The notes under the pieces: generated by a model
Told to the model about the DNA's origin: nothing
Seen by the model: the letters and a program-made list of their open reading frames with translations, nothing else
Database searches by the model: none
Position numbers and translations under genes: made by a program
Source: Bradyrhizobium sp. CSA207
Lineage (GTDB): Bacteria; Pseudomonadota; Alphaproteobacteria; Rhizobiales; Xanthobacteraceae
DNA length: 64,000 bases
Assembly (NCBI RefSeq): GCF_029051685.1
Contig: NZ_JAACFT010000031.1
Coordinates: forward strand, 1 to 64,000
Direction: 5' to 3'
In this document: one piece after another, positions 16,705 through 25,821 of the stretch
How the letters are laid out: every line of letters begins with the position of its first letter
Numbering within the stretch: the first letter of the stretch is position 1

Positions 16705-18069
16705 CTAAACCCTTACCGGCCCCAGCGCCTCGAAATGCCCGCGCTTCTGCAGCCAACTGAGCAGCATCAGGCTCGGGATCGCCACCAGCACGCAGATCAC
16801 GAAGAACAGCGGCCAGCCGGTCGCCTTGGCGACATAGCCGGCCACCGATGACAGATAGGTGCGTCCCACGGCCGCGAGCGCGGTGAGCAGCGCGTATTGT
16901 GTCGCCGTATGCAGCGGGTTCTGGCACAGCGCGGAGAGATAGGCGACGAAGATCACAGTGCCGATGGCGCTGGTGAAGTTCTCGCAGGTGATGGCGAAGG
17001 CGAGCGCCCATTGGCTGGTGCCGACGAAAGCCAGCCAGGAGAAGGAGAGGTTGGCGAGCGCCTGCACCACGCCGCCGATCCAAAGGCTGGTCGAAAGCGA
17101 ATAGCGCCGCGCAACGAAACCGCCGGCGAAGCCGCCGATCAGCGTGGCGGCCAAGCCGACGCCCTTCACGATCGCCGCGTAATCGTTACGCGAAAAGCCG
17201 AGATCGATCACGAACGGCGCGGTCATGGTGCCTGAGAACGCGTCGGTGAACTTGAACAGCACCACGAAGGCCAGCGCCGCGAGCGCGTCCTTGCGCGACA
17301 GGAATTCCGAGAAGGCGCCGATCGCGGCGTGCAGCACGCGTGCGAACGCCGTCTCGGCTTTCGTCGCCGCCTCGGCCCGCGCCGATTGCTCGGGCTCGGT
17401 TGCGGCCAGCGCCGTGATCGTCCCGATCAGCACCATGGCCGCCATCACCACATAGCCCCACATCCAGGCCGATGTGCGCGCAATGCCGGTGCCCTCGAAG
17501 CCGGAGACGATGAACAGCGCGCCCGCGGTCGAGACCAGCATGCCGATGCGATAGGCCGCGACATAGGACGCCATGCCGGCGGCCTGCTCGCTCTCGGGCA
17601 GGCTCTCGACGCGGAAGGCGTCGACCACGATGTCCTGCGTCGACGAGGCCGTCGCGACCAGCAGCGCGCCGAGCGCGACATAGAACGGCGATCGCGCCGG
17701 ATCGGTCAGCGCCAGCAGCAGGATCGCGACGATCAGCAGCAATTGCGAGAACAGCAGCCAGCCGCGTCGGCGGCCGAACGCGCGGGTGAACAGCGGCACA
17801 TGCAGCGCGTCCACCAGCGGCGCCCACAAAAATTTCAGCGTGTACGGCGTGCCGACCAGCGCGAACAGCCCGATAGTGCCGAGATCGACGCCGGATTCCC
17901 GCATCCACACCAGCAGCGTCGATCCCGACAGCGCCAGCGGCAGCCCGGAGGAGAAACCGAGGAACAGCACGATCAGCACCCGCGGCTGCAGGTAGACGGC
18001 AAGGCTGTCACGCCAGGACGCGGTTGGGGTGTCGGTGCCGGCGGGGGAAGTTGCGTCGGGTGCGGTCAT
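16705..18069 (-). CDS. ampG: AmpG-type muropeptide permease (MFS)
   Basis: The 454-residue major facilitator protein has about 12-14 hydrophobic segments. It has the AmpG-like opening (GFSSGLPLALSGSTLLVWM then GTPYTLKFLWAPLVD) and the DIVVDAFRVE motif of the fourth helix region. AmpG imports anhydro-muropeptides from cell-wall turnover for recycling and is linked to beta-lactamase induction where ampR/ampC exist. None is seen nearby. Transcribed alone, convergent with the recR-side genes. Confidence 0.88.
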   Translation of the reverse strand: MTAPDATSPAGTDTPTASWRDSLAVYLQPRVLIVLFLGFSSGLPLALSGSTLLVWMRESGVDLGTIGLFALVGTPYTLKFLWAPLVDALHVPLFTRAFGRRRGWLLFSQLLLIVAILLLALTDPARSPFYVALGALLVATASSTQDIVVDAFRVESLPESEQAAGMASYVAAYRIGMLVSTAGALFIVSGFEGTGIARTSAWMWGYVVMAAMVLIGTITALAATEPEQSARAEAATKAETAFARVLHAAIGAFSEFLSRKDALAALAFVVLFKFTDAFSGTMTAPFVIDLGFSRNDYAAIVKGVGLAATLIGGFAGGFVARRYSLSTSLWIGGVVQALANLSFSWLAFVGTSQWALAFAITCENFTSAIGTVIFVAYLSALCQNPLHTATQYALLTALAAVGRTYLSSVAGYVAKATGWPLFFVICVLVAIPSLMLLSWLQKRGHFEALGPVRV

Positions 18070-18145
18070 GGGCGGGTGTTAGCAGATTCTGGCGTAAAAG
18101 ACTCTCGCCACTGTCCGTGGGGCAGAAGTCGGTGCCCTCCCTCAG

Positions 18146-18311
18146 TGTCATCGTCCGCGAAGGCGGACGATCCAGTAATCACCAGCGTTTCGGTCTAATC
18201 ATGACCGCCGCGGCGTACTGGATGCCCCGCCTGCCGCCTACGCTAAAGCTTCGGCGTCCCTAGCCCTAAACCCCGGCGAAGCCTTGGCGTAGCCGGGTCG
18301 CGGGGCATGAC
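18146..18311. repeat. Palindromic intergenic repeat, family 2 (extended copy)
   Basis: Left hairpin GTCCGCGAAGGCGGAC, GTACTGGAT core, and a right end GGGGCATGAC. Extra sequence in the right arm, rich in GGCGAAGCC-like inverted repeats, lengthens this copy relative to the others. Confidence 0.65.
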
Positions 18312-18315
18312 AGCG

Positions 18316-18618
18316 TCATGGCGGCCCGGCTATTTCGTGATAGAGATCATCCCAATTGGGATTTTGCTGTTCGATCAATCGCACCTTCCAAGCGCGATTC
18401 CACTTCTTCAACCGCTTCTCCCGCTTGATCGCGTTCTCGGGGTCATCGAACTTCTCGAAATAGACAAGCCGAGCGACGTCGTATTTTTCTGTGAAGCTCT
18501 CAATCAGCTTCGATTTGTGTTCCGCAACCCGGCGGATGAGATCATTGGTCACGCCGATATAGAGGGTGCCGCCGATCTTGCTGGCTAGGATGTAGACGTA
18601 GTAGCAGCGTGCGCCCAT
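18316..18618 (-). CDS. GIY-YIG domain protein (UPF0213-like)
   Basis: The 100-residue single-domain GIY-YIG protein reads YYVYILASK, then TLYIGVTNDLIRRVAEHK, then FEKFDDPENAIKREKRLKKW. The catalytic Arg of the second motif (IRRVAEH) and a downstream Glu (AIKREK) are present. Single-domain members are common next to repeats in these genomes; their target is unknown. Here the gene lies exactly between two family 2 palindromic repeats, with 4 bp and 16 bp gaps. Confidence 0.88.
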   Translation of the reverse strand: MGARCYYVYILASKIGGTLYIGVTNDLIRRVAEHKSKLIESFTEKYDVARLVYFEKFDDPENAIKREKRLKKWNRAWKVRLIEQQNPNWDDLYHEIAGPP

Positions 18619-18634
18619 CTACCGCATCCCCTCG

Positions 18635-18754
18635 CTGTCATCGTCCGCCTTGTGCGCAATTGCGCACTGGGGCGGACGATCCAGTACTCACCAGCGTCTC
18701 GTTCAGTTACACCTGCCGCGGCGTACTGGATGCCCCGCCTTCGCGGGGCATGAC
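18635..18754. repeat. Palindromic intergenic repeat, family 2
   Basis: Left hairpin GTCCGCC with an inserted GTGCGCAATTGCGCAC palindrome, the GTACTGGAT core, and a right arm CCCCGCCTTCGCGGGG. It lies just upstream of the GIY-YIG gene and downstream of rmuC. Confidence 0.75.
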
Positions 18755-18765
18755 ATCACATGAAA

Positions 18766-19965
18766 TCACTCCCCCGCCTGGAGTTTCCTCGGGAACAGCT
18801 CGGCGGCGCTGGTTGCCACCAGATGCGGGGCTTCGGGCGCGTCGGTCTTGCTGAAATCGAGTTCTTCGATTCGCCCGGCGCGCTTCTCGATCTTGTCGGC
18901 GGAGATCAGGACCTGGCGGACGTCCTCGTTGGCGTCGGCAAAATGCTTCTGCAATTTCAGCACGCGGTCGCGCAGGCGGCCGAGGTCGTCGCCGAGCTTG
19001 ATCACCTCGGTGCGGATCTGGTCGGCGGCGTCGCGCATGCGCGCGTCCTTCATGATCTGCTGCATCACCTGGATCGCGAGCATCAAGAGCGAGGGCGACA
19101 CCAGCACCACGCGGGCGCGATAGGCCTTCTGGATCACGTCGTCGAAGCCGTCGTGGATCTCGGCGTAGACCGATTCCGACGGCACGAACATCAGCGCCAT
19201 CTCCTGGGTCTCGCCGGCGACGAGATATTTCTCGGCGATGTCGCTGACATGCTTCATCACGTCGCCGCGCAGCCGCTGCGTGGCGATGCGCCGCTCCTCG
19301 TCGGTGCGGGCGTCGTGCAGCGCGGTCATCGCTTCCAGCGGAAATTTTGCGTCGATGCAGAGCGGCCGCTGGTCGGGCAGGAAAACGACGCAGTCCGGCC
19401 GCTTGCCCGTCGACAGCGTGAACTGGAATTCGTAGGCGCCCTTCGGCAGGCCGTCCTGGACGATCGCCTCCATCCGCGCCTGGCCGAAGGCGCCGCGCGA
19501 CTGCTTGTTGGCGAGCACGTCGCGCAAGGTCGTGACCTGGGTGGTGAGGTCGGTGAGGTTCTTGTGCGCGCTGTCGATGATGCCGAGCCGCTCGTGCAGC
19601 GCGCGCAGGCTCTCCATGGTGTTGCGGGTCGAATGTTCCATGGACTGGCCGACCCGGTGGGTCACCGAATCTAGCCGCTCGTTGACCGCGCGCGCCATGT
19701 CGGCCTGGCGGCCGGCCAGCGCCTGGGTCATGGCATCGACCCGGCCCGAGGCTTCGCTCTGGGCGTGCAGCATCTGGCTGACGCGCTCCTCAAGCTCGTC
19801 GGCGCGGATGGCGTTGGCCATCGCGAGTTCCGCGCCGCGCCGCGAGGAGCGGGCAATCACGACAGCGATGACCGCGAGCAGGATGAGGACGAGCGCTCCG
19901 AAGCCGAGCAGCGCGTCGATGGTGCGCACCGGCCAGTCGCCGAGCATGAAGATGATTTCGTTCAT
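18766..19965 (-). CDS. rmuC: DNA recombination protein RmuC
   Basis: The 399-residue protein has an N-terminal membrane segment (about residues 15-40: LLGFGALVLILLAVIAVVIA) and a long coiled coil. The RmuC nuclease-like domain has VEFQFTLS-type residues (YEFQFTLSTGKRPDCVVFLPDQ), IDAKFPLEA and VSPSLLMLAI. The family limits inversions at short repeats. The start lies 170 bp from def on the opposite strand; the shared promoter region holds the 24-bp repeats described separately. Confidence 0.92.
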   Translation of the reverse strand: MNEIIFMLGDWPVRTIDALLGFGALVLILLAVIAVVIARSSRRGAELAMANAIRADELEERVSQMLHAQSEASGRVDAMTQALAGRQADMARAVNERLDSVTHRVGQSMEHSTRNTMESLRALHERLGIIDSAHKNLTDLTTQVTTLRDVLANKQSRGAFGQARMEAIVQDGLPKGAYEFQFTLSTGKRPDCVVFLPDQRPLCIDAKFPLEAMTALHDARTDEERRIATQRLRGDVMKHVSDIAEKYLVAGETQEMALMFVPSESVYAEIHDGFDDVIQKAYRARVVLVSPSLLMLAIQVMQQIMKDARMRDAADQIRTEVIKLGDDLGRLRDRVLKLQKHFADANEDVRQVLISADKIEKRAGRIEELDFSKTDAPEAPHLVATSAAELFPRKLQAGE

Positions 19966-20013
19966 GGCCGCCTTTTAGCCGATTCGGCGGTATCCGCGAA
20001 CGAATAGCGAACA

Positions 20014-20085
20014 TTTATGGTAAATAGCCCCCTAATTTTTATGGTTAACGAAGCCCTAAGTTTTATGGTTAGCAGACCGTTAACG
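20014..20085. repeat. Three 24-bp tandem repeats with CtrA-box-like cores
   Basis: TTTATGGT recurs at 20014, 20038 and 20062, exactly 24 bp apart. In the same phase of each unit lies a two-half-site motif with a 7-bp spacer: TAAA-N7-CTAA at 20021, TTAA-N7-CTAA at 20045 and TTAG-N7-TTAAC at 20069. The known CtrA consensus is TTAA-N7-TTAAC. The array is in the divergent rmuC-def promoter region, 49-125 bp from the two start codons. CtrA control is inference. Confidence 0.6.
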
Positions 20086-20135
20086 GAGTTCCTCGCCGCA
20101 TTGACCGCATCGGGCGCGCGGCTTAAATCGCGGCC

Positions 20136-20660
20136 ATGGCCCTCAGAGAAATCATCATCCTGCCCGACAGGCAGCTGCGTCTGGTCTCCAAGCCGATCGA
20201 GAAGGTCACGCCGGAGATCCGCAAGCTTGCCGACGACATGCTCGAGACCATGTACGATGCGCCCGGCATCGGGCTGGCGGCGATCCAGGTCGCGCAGCCG
20301 CTGCGGCTCATCACCATGGATCTCGCCAAGCGCGACGAGAACGGCGAGACCAAGCCGGAGCCGCGCGTCTTCATCAATCCGGAAATTCTCTCCTCGTCCG
20401 AGGAGCTCTCGGTCTATGAGGAAGGCTGCCTGTCGATCCCCGAATATTACGAGGAGGTCGAACGTCCCGCCAAGGTCCGCGTGCGCTTCACCGATCTCGA
20501 CGGCAGGGTGCACGAGGAGGACGCCGAAGGCATCTACGCCACCTGCATCCAGCACGAGATCGATCATCTCAACGGCGTGCTGTTCGTCGACTATCTGTCC
20601 AAGCTCAAGCGCGACCGCGTGCTGAAGAAGTTCGAGAAAGCCGCCAGGCGCGGGGAGTGA
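20136..20660 (+). CDS. def: Peptide deformylase
   Basis: The 174-residue metalloenzyme removes the formyl group from nascent N-termini. All three family motifs are intact: GIGLAAIQ, EGCLSIPE with the metal-binding Cys, and QHEIDHL with the two metal-binding His and the catalytic Glu. It is followed by fmt, the formylating enzyme, the usual pairing, although 214 bp with a palindromic repeat separate them. Confidence 0.96.
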   Translation: MALREIIILPDRQLRLVSKPIEKVTPEIRKLADDMLETMYDAPGIGLAAIQVAQPLRLITMDLAKRDENGETKPEPRVFINPEILSSSEELSVYEEGCLSIPEYYEEVERPAKVRVRFTDLDGRVHEEDAEGIYATCIQHEIDHLNGVLFVDYLSKLKRDRVLKKFEKAARRGE

Positions 20661-20688
20661 GTGATTAGTAGCCAAGCACTCCGCTCTG

Positions 20689-20856
20689 CTCCCTCCCCCC
20701 TTGTGGGGGAGGGCAGGGGAGGGGGGTAGCCCAGCAAAAGGTGCTCGTCGTTTCGCGAGCGCCAGCAACAAGGCGTCTGCATCGCTCGCGCTCAAGCCGA
20801 GAGAGCGCATCGTGTGGCACCCCCCTCCCTAGCCCTCCCCCACAAGGGGGGAGGGA
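20689..20856. repeat. Palindromic intergenic repeat, family 3
   Basis: The outer arms are CTCCCTCCCCCCTTGTGGGGGAG at the left and CTCCCCCACAAGGGGGGAGGGAA at the right, separated by about 110 bp. It lies between def and fmt, with the right arm ending 18 bp before the fmt start, so its folding could affect fmt translation. Confidence 0.75.
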
Positions 20857-20874
20857 ACGTATCGAGTTCATGTC

Positions 20875-21810
20875 ATGCCCCTTCGCCTCATCTTCATGGG
20901 CACGCCCGATTTCTCCGTGCCGACGCTGCTCGAGCTGGTCGCGCATGGCCACGAGATCGTGGCTGTCTACACCCGTGCGCCGAAGCCGGGCGGGCGGCGC
21001 GGGCTGCAATTGCAGCCAACGCCGGTCGAGGAGGCCGCGCGAAGACTCGGCGTGCCCGTGCTGACGCCGAAGACGCTGAAGACACAGGAAGCCCTCGACG
21101 AATTTCGCGCGTTCGATGCCGATGCCGCGGTTGTCGTCGCCTACGGCATGATCCTGCCGCAGGCGATCCTCGATGCGCCGAAGCTCGGCTGCTACAATCT
21201 GCACGCCTCGCTGTTGCCGCGCTGGCGCGGTGCTGCGCCGATCAACCGCGCCATCATGGCCGGCGACGCCGAGAGCGGCGTCATGGTGATGAAGATGGAT
21301 GTCGGGCTCGATACCGGCGACATCGCGATGGCCGAGCGCATCGCGATCACGGACAGCATGACCGCGATCGATCTGCACGACCGCCTGTCCCGGCTCGGCG
21401 CCGATTTGATGGTGCGCGCCATGGCGGCGCTCGACCGCGGCGCCCTTCAGCTTAAAAAGCAGAGCGAGGCCGGCGTCACCTATGCCGCCAAGATCGACAA
21501 GGCCGAGGCGCGGATCGACTGGACCAGGCCCGCGCGCGACGTGCTGCGCCACATCCACGGCCTGTCGCCGTTTCCCGGCGCCTGGAGCGAGCTCGCGGAT
21601 GTCAGCGAAAATGCGCGCGTGAAAATCCTGCGCTGCGAGCTGGCGAGGGGATCCGGCACGCCGGGTGCAGTGCTCGACGATCACCTCACCATTGCCTGCG
21701 GCGAGGGCGCGATCCGCATTCTCGAGCTGCAGCGCGAAGGCAAGGCGCGCATGCAGGCCACCAACTTCCTGCGCGGTGTGCCGGTGAAGGCGGGTGCCAA
21801 ATTCACCTGA
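20875..21810 (+). CDS. fmt: Methionyl-tRNA formyltransferase
   Basis: The 311-residue enzyme opens with LIFMGTPDFSVPTL and carries the formyl-folate site NLHASLLPRWRGAAPI (the Asn-His-Asp style catalytic set) and DTGDIAM. A C-terminal tRNA-binding domain follows (YAAKIDKAEARIDW, GLSPFPGAW). It formylates initiator Met-tRNA, the step that makes the def substrate. Confidence 0.96.
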   Translation: MPLRLIFMGTPDFSVPTLLELVAHGHEIVAVYTRAPKPGGRRGLQLQPTPVEEAARRLGVPVLTPKTLKTQEALDEFRAFDADAAVVVAYGMILPQAILDAPKLGCYNLHASLLPRWRGAAPINRAIMAGDAESGVMVMKMDVGLDTGDIAMAERIAITDSMTAIDLHDRLSRLGADLMVRAMAALDRGALQLKKQSEAGVTYAAKIDKAEARIDWTRPARDVLRHIHGLSPFPGAWSELADVSENARVKILRCELARGSGTPGAVLDDHLTIACGEGAIRILELQREGKARMQATNFLRGVPVKAGAKFT

Positions 21811-21812
21811 CG

Positions 21813-21914
21813 CTGTCATACCCCGCGATGGCGGGGTATCCAGTACGCCGAGACTTCTCGGTCGAACGGATCGGCCGCGGCGTACTGGATCGCCCGGTCA
21901 AGCCGGGCGATGAC
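21813..21914. repeat. Palindromic intergenic repeat, family 2
   Basis: Left hairpin ATACCCCGCGATGGCGGGGTAT, GTACTGGAT core, right hairpin CGCCCGGTCAAGCCGGGCG. It sits between fmt and truA and ends 16 bp before the truA start. Confidence 0.75.
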
Positions 21915-21930
21915 GGCAGAATTGGAAACC

Positions 21931-22668
21931 ATGCCCCGCTACAAGCTCACCATCGAATATGACGGCGCGCCGTTCTTCGGCTGGCAGGTGCAGGAGACGC
22001 TGCCTTCGGTGCAGGGCGCGCTCGAAGCTGCGGTGAAGGCGATGACTGGCGCGGATGCGCGTGTGCATGGCGCCGGCCGCACCGACGCCGGTGTGCACGC
22101 GCTCGGCCAGGTCGCGCATGTCGACATCGAGAAGCAGTTTCCGCAGGGCCGTTTTCGCGACGGATTGAACGCGCATTTGCGCCCCGCTCCGATCGCGGTG
22201 CTCGAGGCCGAGATCGTGCCTGATGGCTTCGAGGCGCGCTTCTCGGCGGTGAAGCGCCATTACCGCTATCGCATCGTCAACACCCGCGCCAATCTCGCCC
22301 TCGATATCGGCCACGCCTGGCGCGTGCCGCGCCGGCTCGACGCCGAGGCGATGCATGCGGCGGCAAAGCGCCTGCTTGGCAGGCACGATTTCACCACGTT
22401 CCGCGACACCGAGTGCCAGGCCAAGTCGCCGGAGAAGACGCTCGATCAGCTCGACGTGCTGCGCGACGGCCGCGAGGTGACGATCCTCACCTCGGCGCGC
22501 TCCTTCCTGCACAGCCAGGTCCGCTCGATGGTCGGCTCGCTGGTCTGGGTCGGCGAAGGCCGCTGGACGGCGGACGATCTCACCGCAGCCCTGCAAGCCC
22601 GCAACCGCGCCGCCTGCGGCATCGTCGCTCCGCCGGACGGACTGTATCTGGTGAAGGTGGATTATTAG
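21931..22668 (+). CDS. truA: tRNA pseudouridine(38-40) synthase TruA
   Basis: The 245-residue enzyme has IEYDGAPFFGWQ, the catalytic motif GRTDAGVHALGQ with the nucleophilic Asp, and the C-terminal LHSQVRSMVG motif. It makes pseudouridine in the anticodon arm of many tRNAs. The ATG at 21931 (MPRYKL) was chosen over one at 21910, which lies inside the palindromic repeat and would add unrelated residues. Confidence 0.95.
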   Translation: MPRYKLTIEYDGAPFFGWQVQETLPSVQGALEAAVKAMTGADARVHGAGRTDAGVHALGQVAHVDIEKQFPQGRFRDGLNAHLRPAPIAVLEAEIVPDGFEARFSAVKRHYRYRIVNTRANLALDIGHAWRVPRRLDAEAMHAAAKRLLGRHDFTTFRDTECQAKSPEKTLDQLDVLRDGREVTILTSARSFLHSQVRSMVGSLVWVGEGRWTADDLTAALQARNRAACGIVAPPDGLYLVKVDY

Positions 22669-22703
22669 GAGCGCGTGAGGCGGATGCTCTCGCCCCGCCT
22701 GCT

Positions 22704-22810
22704 ACTGTCATTCCCCGCGAAGGCGGGGAATCCAGTACGCCGCGGCCTCTCGGCTCAATCATTGCCGTCTCTGGAATACTGGATCGCCCGGTCAATGCCG
22801 GGCGATGACA
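22704..22810. repeat. Palindromic intergenic repeat, family 2
   Basis: Left hairpin TTCCCCGCGAAGGCGGGGAA, GTACGCCGCGG, core TACTGGAT, right hairpin CGCCCGGTCAATGCCGGGCG. It lies between the convergent truA and dapE genes. Confidence 0.75.
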
Positions 22811-22849
22811 GCGGGGTGGGAGGCGACGACGGAGCGTAAGGCCAGGGGC

Positions 22850-24016
22850 CTACCCAAAATACCTCTGCAATATCCCCCGATACACCTGCGTCAGCTTCTC
22901 CAAATCCGCCACCGGCACGCGCTCGTCGATCTGGTGCATGGTCTGGCCGACCAGGCCGAACTCGATCACGGGGCAGTAGCTGGAAATGAAGCGCGCGTCC
23001 GACGTGCCGCCGCTCGTTGACAGCTCCGGCTTGCGGCCCGTCACTTCCTCGATCGCGGCGACCGCAAGCTCGGTGAACGGGCCGGGCTTGGTGACGAACA
23101 CGTTGGAGTTCGACGGCTCCCAGACGATGCGGGCGCGGATGCGGTTGCCGCAGGCCTTTGTCAACCGCGTCTCGACCAGCTCGCGCAGGCTCGCCTGGGT
23201 GTGGTTATCATTGTAGCGGATGTTGAATTTCGCGCGGGCCTGGCCGGGGATGACGTTGTAGGCGCTGTTGCCGACGTCGACCGAGGTGAATTCGAGATTG
23301 GAGGCCTGGAACGCCGCGCTGCCATGGTCGAGCGGCTCGTCACTGATCGCCACGATCAACCGGGAAATATCCGGCACTGGATTTGACGCGCGGTGCGGAT
23401 AGGCGACGTGGCCCTGCACGCCGTCGACATAGAGCGTGCCGGATTGCGAGCCGCGGCGACCGACCTTGATGGTGTCGCCGAGCGACTCGACATTGGAGGG
23501 CTCGCCCAGCACGCAATGGTCGAATTTCTCGCCGCGCTCGGCGGCCCACTTCAACAGTTTGATGGTGCCGTTGATGGAGACGTCTTCCTCGTCGCCGGTG
23601 ATCAGGAACGAAATCGAGCCCTTGCCGTCGCTGCGCGGCTTGCCACCGTTGGCGGCGAGATGCTCCAGCACCGCGGCGACCGAGCAGGCGATGCCGCCCT
23701 TCATGTCGACCGCGCCACGGCCGTGCAGAAAACCGTCCCGGACCTCACCGGAGAACGCGCCGACGCTCCAGGCGCTCTCGTCGCCGGGCGGCACCACGTC
23801 GGTATGCCCGGCAAAGGTGATGTGCGGCCCGTCAGTGCCGATCCGCGCATAGAGATTGTCGACGTCGGCCGTGCCGGGCTCCGAGAACGTCACGCGATGG
23901 CAAACGAAGCCAGCTTCGCTCAGGGCTTTTTCAAGCACACCCAGCGCACCGGCATCGGCCGGGGTTACCGAGGGGCAGCGGATGAGATCGCGGGCAATGG
24001 ACAGAGCATCGGTCAT
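22850..24016 (-). CDS. dapE: Succinyl-diaminopimelate desuccinylase
   Basis: The 388-residue M20 metallopeptidase-family enzyme cleaves N-succinyl-LL-diaminopimelate in lysine and peptidoglycan synthesis. Visible are the metal motif FAGHTDVVPPGD, HGRGAVDMKGG, the catalytic TGDEEDVSINGT and the late STSGGTSDARF and metal-binding His region. dapD lies 10 bp upstream in the same orientation, so the two consecutive pathway steps are co-transcribed. Confidence 0.95.
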   Translation of the reverse strand: MTDALSIARDLIRCPSVTPADAGALGVLEKALSEAGFVCHRVTFSEPGTADVDNLYARIGTDGPHITFAGHTDVVPPGDESAWSVGAFSGEVRDGFLHGRGAVDMKGGIACSVAAVLEHLAANGGKPRSDGKGSISFLITGDEEDVSINGTIKLLKWAAERGEKFDHCVLGEPSNVESLGDTIKVGRRGSQSGTLYVDGVQGHVAYPHRASNPVPDISRLIVAISDEPLDHGSAAFQASNLEFTSVDVGNSAYNVIPGQARAKFNIRYNDNHTQASLRELVETRLTKACGNRIRARIVWEPSNSNVFVTKPGPFTELAVAAIEEVTGRKPELSTSGGTSDARFISSYCPVIEFGLVGQTMHQIDERVPVADLEKLTQVYRGILQRYFG

Positions 24017-24026
24017 GCGCGCCCAA

Positions 24027-24872
<846 letters not shown>

Positions 24873-24957
24873 CGGGATTTCCTCTCGGGAGGGCAGAATT
24901 TGCGATGGATTGGAGCGCTTTTTCGGGATTTGGCGGGGTGGAGTCAAGCTTGGTTCG

Positions 24958-25015
24958 CTGTCATCACCCGCGAAAGCGGGTGATCTAGTACGCCGCGGCG
25001 GTCGTGATGAATCGA
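24958..25015. repeat. Half copy of palindromic repeat, family 2
   Basis: Only the left hairpin (ATCACCCGCGAAAGCGGGTGAT) and CTAGTACGCCGCGG remain. The right arm with the CGCCCGG hairpin is missing and a family 5 element follows directly, so this looks like a truncation. Confidence 0.65.
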
Positions 25016-25026
25016 GACAGCGGCCG

Positions 25027-25114
25027 CGTAGCCCGGATTACGCTGCAGCGTAATCCGGGAAAGTCTCTCCGGCGGCGCGATCCCGGATTTCGCTTGCGCT
25101 CCATCCGGGCTACG
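25027..25114. repeat. Palindromic intergenic repeat, family 5
   Basis: Outer arms CGTAGCCCGGAT and ATCCGGGCTACG, with inner hairpin TTACGCTGCAGCGTAA. It ends 3 bp before the stop codon of the HAD gene and may act as its terminator. Confidence 0.7.
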
Positions 25115-25117
25115 GCC

Positions 25118-25807
25118 TCAACGCGACAGCCCCGCTAAAAATCCCGTCAGGTCATCCGTGACGTGGTCGACATGGGCGGCATCGCGGCCTTCCAGTTCCC
25201 AGTCCTCGCGCACGACCTCCTTGGTGCCGTCGGGCACCACCAGCACCGTGGTCATGCCGAGCTCGTGCGGGACGGTGAGGTTGCGGGCGAGGTCCTCGAA
25301 CATCGCGGCGCGGGTCGGGTCGACCGCATGGTCGCCGAGAAACTTCCGGTAGGTCTGCGGCGCCGGCTTGGGCTCGAACTCCGCGGCGATGATGTCGAAC
25401 ACGCCGTCGAAATGCGTGGCGAGACCGAGCCGCGCCAGCACCGCGTCGACATGGCTGGCCGAACCGTTGGTCAGGATCAGCTTGCGCCCCGGCAGCTTTG
25501 CGATGGCCGCTCCGAGCGCGGGATTCGGCTCCAGCGGCGAGTGGTCGATCTTGTGCACATAGGCAAGGTAGTCGTCGGCGCGCACGCCGTGCAGGGTCAT
25601 CATGCCGCGCATGGTGGTGCCGAAGCGCAAATAGTAATCCTTCTGGATCTTTCGCGCTTCCTCCGGCGTGACGTGCAGCCAGTTGCAAACGAACTCCCCG
25701 ATCCGCGCATCGACCTGCTGCCACAGATTGACGTGATGCGGATAGAGCGTGTTGTCGAGGTCGAACACCCAGGTGTCGATGTGGGTGAAGATGCGGGGGA
25801 TTTTCAT
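25118..25807 (-). CDS. HAD-superfamily pyrimidine 5'-nucleotidase-like phosphatase
   Basis: The 229-residue haloacid-dehalogenase-fold phosphatase has motif I WVFDLDNTLYP with the nucleophilic Asp, motif II ILTNGS, motif III lysine in AEFEPKPAPQTY, and motif IV FEDLARN. The DLDNTLYP form with a long cap segment matches the SDT1/pyrimidine 5'-nucleotidase branch. The start at 25807 (MKIPRIF) is where homology begins; the upstream frame is a shadow of the next gene. Substrate is inferred from family only. Confidence 0.88.
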   Translation of the reverse strand: MKIPRIFTHIDTWVFDLDNTLYPHHVNLWQQVDARIGEFVCNWLHVTPEEARKIQKDYYLRFGTTMRGMMTLHGVRADDYLAYVHKIDHSPLEPNPALGAAIAKLPGRKLILTNGSASHVDAVLARLGLATHFDGVFDIIAAEFEPKPAPQTYRKFLGDHAVDPTRAAMFEDLARNLTVPHELGMTTVLVVPDGTKEVVREDWELEGRDAAHVDHVTDDLTGFLAGLSR

Positions 25808-25821
25808 CGCAACTTTCTCGA

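Noticed and set aside
20014..20085. A short CRISPR array
   Set aside because: Units are 24 bp with partial identity and no distinct spacers, and there are no cas genes.
20017..20625. A protein with 8-residue repeats (MVNSPLIF-like) starting in the tandem array
   Set aside because: It runs through def in another frame, and the repeats are a by-product of the 24-bp DNA period.
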